Of a DNA stretch of 64,000 bases, positions 61,022 to 64,000 are shown one piece after another. The stretch comes from JAWXBA01 sp048499805 (GTDB lineage Bacteria; Gemmatimonadota; Gemmatimonadetes; Gemmatimonadales; GWC2-71-9). Numbering within the stretch: the stretch's first letter is position 1; each line of letters opens with the position of its first letter. Location: NCBI GenBank assembly GCA_048499805.1, contig JASNZF010000005.1, positions 62,001-126,000 of the forward strand, read 5' to 3'. The position numbers and the translations under genes were made by a program. The notes below the pieces were generated by a model. It searched no databases, was not told the origin of the DNA, and saw only the letters and a list, made by a program, of their open reading frames with translations.

Positions 61022-62160
61022 GCACACGCCCCCTTCGGGGTGCTGGCCGCCTCCTCAGTGCCGCCCTCGTGGCGGCACTGGGGTGCGCCGCTCCGGTACC
61101 CGAACAGAGCACCACAGAGTTGGCGCGGATCAGCGAGGGGATCGCCTTCTTTGAGGCCCGGGCTGCCAGCGATCCCGTGGACAACATCGCCCGGCGCCAG
61201 CTGATCAACCGCTATGGCGAGCGCTTCGCGCTCGGGGCCGACTTCGACGACGTGGCTCGGGCCGAGGCGCTGGCGCGCCAGGTCCTCGTCGGCTCGCCCG
61301 CCCCGGCCAGGGACCACGCCCGGCTTGCCGCCGTCCTCCTGATGCAGCACCGATTCGCCGAATCCCTTCAGGCCGCGAATGCGGCGTTCGAAGCCGACGC
61401 CGGCAGCCCGGAAGCACTGGGCGCCCGCTTCGACGCGGCGCTGGCCGTGGGACACTACGCCGACGCCCTGGCCACCCTGCGGCAGTTGCCGCCCCGTGAG
61501 GTCGCCACCGAGGCGCGGTGGGTCGGGTGGCACCTGGTGGCCGGGAACACGGCCGCCGCCCGGGCCACGCAGGAGCGCGTCTGCCAGGCCCTCGACCGCG
61601 CCGCCGCGCCACCGGTGACGCGCGCCTGGTGCCTGACCGAACTCGGCCGGCAGGCAGCCGAGCCGGCCGCCGCCGCCAGGATCTTTGGCGCCGCGCTGGC
61701 ACTCCTCCCGGGCTATCGCGGGGCACTCGAAGGGCTGGCCTCGCTGGCGCTGGAGGCCGGCCGCCACGCCGAGGCCGCCGCACTCTATCGCGACATCCTC
61801 TCCGGGGCGCACCCCGACTTGTACCGGCGCCTGGCCGAAGCGGAACGCGGATTGGGCAATGCCGCAGAGGCCACCCGGCTCGAGCAGGAGTTCCGGCGGA
61901 TGGTGTCCGGAAGCGCCCAGGAGGCGCTGCAGGCACCGGAGATCGTCGCCGCGCTGCTGGACGAAGGGCCCCCTGCCCACGACGAGGCCTTGGCGGTCGC
62001 GCTCCGCGAAGTCGAGCGCCGCCCGACCCTCGAGAGCTGGGCGCTCCTCGCGGAGGTCCACCAGGCCCGGGGCGAGGTGGCATCGGCGGGCGCAGCCAGC
62101 CGAGCGATCGACTCGATCCGTGCCACGATCAGGGTGGCGGCCGGCGCGCCAGCCAGCTGA
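61018..62160 (+). CDS. TPR-repeat lipoprotein
   Basis: 380 residues. Lipobox ALGC near residue 23, then helical repeats of TPR type: ARLAAVLLMQHRFAESLQAANAAFEADAGSPEALGARFDAALAVGHYADALATLRQL, AARIFGAALALLPGYRGALEGLASLALEAGRHAEAAALYRDIL. Overlaps the DUF4331 partner by 4 nt (ATGA) and is probably part of the same envelope complex. No catalytic motif. Confidence 0.78.
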   Translation: MSTRPLRGAGRLLSAALVAALGCAAPVPEQSTTELARISEGIAFFEARAASDPVDNIARRQLINRYGERFALGADFDDVARAEALARQVLVGSPAPARDHARLAAVLLMQHRFAESLQAANAAFEADAGSPEALGARFDAALAVGHYADALATLRQLPPREVATEARWVGWHLVAGNTAAARATQERVCQALDRAAAPPVTRAWCLTELGRQAAEPAAAARIFGAALALLPGYRGALEGLASLALEAGRHAEAAALYRDILSGAHPDLYRRLAEAERGLGNAAEATRLEQEFRRMVSGSAQEALQAPEIVAALLDEGPPAHDEALAVALREVERRPTLESWALLAEVHQARGEVASAGAASRAIDSIRATIRVAAGAPAS

Positions 62161-62276
62161 GCCGAGTCCCCGCTTCCAGGAGGCCGGTGCCCTCCCGGGT
62201 GCCGGCCTTCGCGTTGGGAGGATCCGAGCCATCCGTGGCACTGGGAGTGGCGTACTTGTGGCATGGATACTCGCGC

Positions 62277-62305
62277 TGGACTCCCCAGGGCTTCAGGGGT
62301 AGAAT
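62277..62305 (+). promoter_or_regulatory. sigma-70-type promoter of the ECF sigma gene
   Basis: TGGACT (62277-62282), 17-bp spacer, TAGAAT (62300-62305). Predicted start near 62312, about 58 nt before the ATG. The match is four of six and five of six. Confidence 0.45.
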
Positions 62306-62369
62306 CACGGTGACCGCCCTTGCCGTCTGGACCCCCGCACTCCGCTGGAGTCAACGATTTCACAGTCGC

Positions 62370-62975
62370 ATGGCTGAGCCCGTGCCCGCCGAGCGGCCGG
62401 CCGACGATGCCACCCTCGTGCTGCACATGGCACGGGGCGAGGATGCGGCGTTGGGTGCGCTGTACGACCGCTGGGCCAGCCTGGTCCTGGCTACCGCGAT
62501 GCGGGTGACCCGGGACCAGACCGACGCGGAGGAGATTGTCGTGGAAGCGTTCGCGCAGGCCTGGCGGTCCGCCGACCGGTTCGACGCCGCCCGGGGCTCG
62601 GTCCCGGCGTGGCTCTCCACGATCGCGCGCAGCCGTGCCCTCGACCTCGTCCGGGCCCGGGGCCGCCGCACCCGGCTCGAAGAGACTTCGGCCACCGGGG
62701 TCGGCTATCCGAGCACGGTCGGCGACACCCCCTCCTCGCCGGACGCGGGGCTCATCTCGAGCGAACGCTCCCAGGCCGTGACCGCCGCGCTCACCGCACT
62801 GCCCCCGCCCCAGCGCGAAGCGATCGAGCTGGCGTATTTCGGCGGCCTGAGCCAGTCCGAGATTGCCACCCGGCTCGGCGAACCGCTTGGCACCATCAAG
62901 ACGCGGGTCCGCCTGGGCATGTCGCGGCTGCGCGAGGCGCTGCGTCCCTACTACCGCGGGGAGCCGGCCCGATGA
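62370..62975 (+). CDS. ECF sigma factor
   Basis: 201 residues. Region 2: ALGALYDRWASLVLATAMRVTRDQTDAEEIVVEAFAQAWRSADRFDAARGSVPAWLSTIARSRALDLVRAR. Region 4: LPPPQREAIELAYFGGLSQSEIATRLGEPLGTIKTRVRLGMSRLREAL. The linker between them is about 55 residues. Resembles the SigK-like group that pairs with RskA-type anti-sigma factors, and such a gene follows immediately (ATGA overlap). It would direct RNA polymerase to envelope-stress or similar promoters, which are not identifiable here. Confidence 0.92.
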   Translation: MAEPVPAERPADDATLVLHMARGEDAALGALYDRWASLVLATAMRVTRDQTDAEEIVVEAFAQAWRSADRFDAARGSVPAWLSTIARSRALDLVRARGRRTRLEETSATGVGYPSTVGDTPSSPDAGLISSERSQAVTAALTALPPPQREAIELAYFGGLSQSEIATRLGEPLGTIKTRVRLGMSRLREALRPYYRGEPAR

Positions 62976-63769
62976 ACGCTCCTGATCGCGCCGAGCTTCG
63001 CGAACTGGCCGCGGCCTACGCGCTGGGCGCCCTTGATGCGGCCGAGTCTACCGCCTTCGAGGCCGCCATGGCAGCCGACCCGGCCCTGGCCCGGGAGGTG
63101 GCAGAGTACCGCGAGGTCCAGGCGCTGATGGCGGAGGCAGGTGGCGCACCGGCACTGCCGGCGGCGCTGAAGGATCGGGTCATGGCACGAGTTTCCGCCG
63201 GTAAGGCCGCGACCCTCCCCACCCCGGGGGCCGTGCGGGTCCGCACCGCCACGCCGCCCTGGGCCTGGCTGGCGGTGGCGGCCGCACTCGTGGCGGTGGT
63301 GGCGGCCGGAATCCAGTGGCGACAGGCCGGCCAGCTCCGCTCGGAACTCGACATGAACCGCCTGGACCTGGCCCGGGTCCAGGCGATCCTGGCCGAGCGC
63401 GACGCCACCCTGGCCACCCTGCTCGATGCCGAGCGTGAACTGACCGTGGTGCAACTGGTGGCCGCCGGCCCCGAGGCACCCGGCATGCAGTTGTTCTGGA
63501 ACCGGCGGACCAACACCGCGGTGCTGCATGCCTTTCGCCTGCCGCCCGCTCCGGCGGGCCAGGTGTACCAGCTGTGGCTGATCCGGGATGGGGTACCGGT
63601 GCCAAGCCAGCTCTTCAATCCCGGTGCCGACGGCAGCGTCGTACTGGCCGGCGTGAGCCTCCCGCCGGGCGACGGGGTCAGCGCCGCGGCGGTGACGCTC
63701 GAGCCCGCCGGCGGTTCGCCCCAGCCCACCTCGGCGATTCTGCTGGTGGGAGCGTTGCCGACATCGTGA
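62972..63769 (+). CDS. RskA-type anti-sigma factor
   Basis: 265 residues. The N-terminal cytoplasmic sigma-binding part (DRAELRELAAAYALGALDAAESTAFEAAMAADPALAREVAEYREV) lacks the HxxxCxxC zinc motif. One membrane helix (AWLAVAAALVAVVAAGIQW, about residues 90-110), a coiled stretch, then the RskA extracellular domain (MQLFWNRRTNTAVLHAFRLPPAPAGQVYQLWLIRDGVPVPSQLFNP). Holds the preceding sigma factor at the membrane until an external signal releases it. Confidence 0.9.
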   Translation: MNAPDRAELRELAAAYALGALDAAESTAFEAAMAADPALAREVAEYREVQALMAEAGGAPALPAALKDRVMARVSAGKAATLPTPGAVRVRTATPPWAWLAVAAALVAVVAAGIQWRQAGQLRSELDMNRLDLARVQAILAERDATLATLLDAERELTVVQLVAAGPEAPGMQLFWNRRTNTAVLHAFRLPPAPAGQVYQLWLIRDGVPVPSQLFNPGADGSVVLAGVSLPPGDGVSAAAVTLEPAGGSPQPTSAILLVGALPTS

Positions 63770-64000
63770 GGCGGATCGTCGGCCTCCTGCTGCTGGGGTG
63801 CGTGGCCGGCGGATCGGCGGAGGCCCAGAGCCGGGCCTTCGTCCTGCGGGAGCGTGCCGAATACGAGGCATGGCTGCGCCAGGCACCGGAGAGCCCCCTG
63901 GCCCTGGACCTCCGCCAGACCGAGTTGCTCTCCTGGTACCCCTACGATGGCGGCCCCGTCTTCCTCTCGGCGATCCAGCCCGATCGCACGGGCGCGGTCT
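63766..64000 (+). CDS. secreted protein, 3' part cut by window edge
   Basis: A GTG overlapping the anti-sigma stop (GTGA) opens a frame running to the window end, 78 codons visible. RRIVGLLLLGCVAGGSAEAQSRAF is a signal peptide, either cleaved after AEA or lipid-modified at LLGC. Then FVLRERAEYEAWLRQAPESPLALDLRQTELLSWYPYDGGPVFLSAIQP. No family recognised. Its coupling to the sigma/anti-sigma pair suggests an envelope component under the same control. Confidence 0.6.
   Translation, partial: MRRIVGLLLLGCVAGGSAEAQSRAFVLRERAEYEAWLRQAPESPLALDLRQTELLSWYPYDGGPVFLSAIQPDRTGAV

Noticed and set aside
62235..62265. Second sigma-54 promoter (TGGCACTGGGAGTGG) before the ECF sigma gene
   Set aside because: The -12 position reads GG instead of GC, and a better sigma-70-type promoter lies just downstream.

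Overview
The window is high-GC DNA (codon third positions are mostly G or C) and densely packed with bacterial genes. Many neighbours overlap by 1-14 nt (ATGA, GTGA, TGATG), and GTG starts are frequent. The gene mix points to Gemmatimonadota or a close relative: small carboxypeptidase-regulatory/TonB-plug proteins, a DUF1800/DUF1501 pair, DUF4331 proteins, a POT transporter and GcvP in one chain. This assignment is an inference; no rRNA or other marker is present to prove it. I saw no tRNA, rRNA, insertion sequence, prophage or CRISPR array.

Layout. 0-2.2 kb: two small minus-strand genes, a 900-bp gene-free stretch with TGTCC/GGACA palindromes and a sigma-54-like promoter, then an orphan helical protein. 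2.2-13.1 kb: glpK, an enoyl-CoA hydratase, recF-dciA-gyrB, three tandem plug-domain proteins and a pyrimidine nucleoside phosphorylase. The gaps here carry in-phase heptamer repeats not seen in the rest of the window. 13-23 kb: a GAF protein with ligA, a phosphoribosyltransferase, a TPR/lipoprotein pair, a long-chain acyl-CoA synthetase, a Trm112-like protein, and a pterin cluster (SDR, GTP cyclohydrolase I, 6-pyruvoyl-tetrahydropterin synthase type). 22-29 kb: a DNA-end-processing operon, herA-sbcD-sbcC-acetyltransferase. 29-34 kb: aminotransferase, a DEAD-box-like protein without Walker A but with a DbpA RNA-binding domain, HU, thymidine kinase and coaE. 34.7-38.9 kb: gcvH-gcvP-lipoate ligase. 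38.9-45.5 kb: a peptide-type ABC importer operon ending in phzF-like and csaA genes. 45.5-47.8 kb: uppS with a winged-helix regulator and a membrane protein, then a mini plug protein. 48-53 kb: DUF1800/DUF1501 and a glucose/sorbosone-dehydrogenase-like protein. 53-64 kb: POT transporter, coiled-coil protein, lipoproteins, a glycosyltransferase, glycine oxidase, DUF4331 proteins, a TPR lipoprotein, and an ECF sigma/anti-sigma pair with a downstream secreted protein cut by the window end.

The genes work mainly as housekeeping modules: replication and repair (recF, dciA, gyrB, ligA, herA/sbcCD), nucleotide salvage (tdk, deoA, phosphoribosyltransferase), one-carbon and glycine metabolism (gcvH, gcvP, lipoate ligase, glycine oxidase), and nutrient uptake (Dpp-like ABC, POT). 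The least ordinary parts are the heptamer-bracketed gaps in the first 13 kb, the gene-free regulatory stretch at 0.5-1.4 kb, the barrel-less plug proteins, the HerA-Mre11-Rad50 operon without NurA, the helicase-dead DbpA protein and the pterin cluster.
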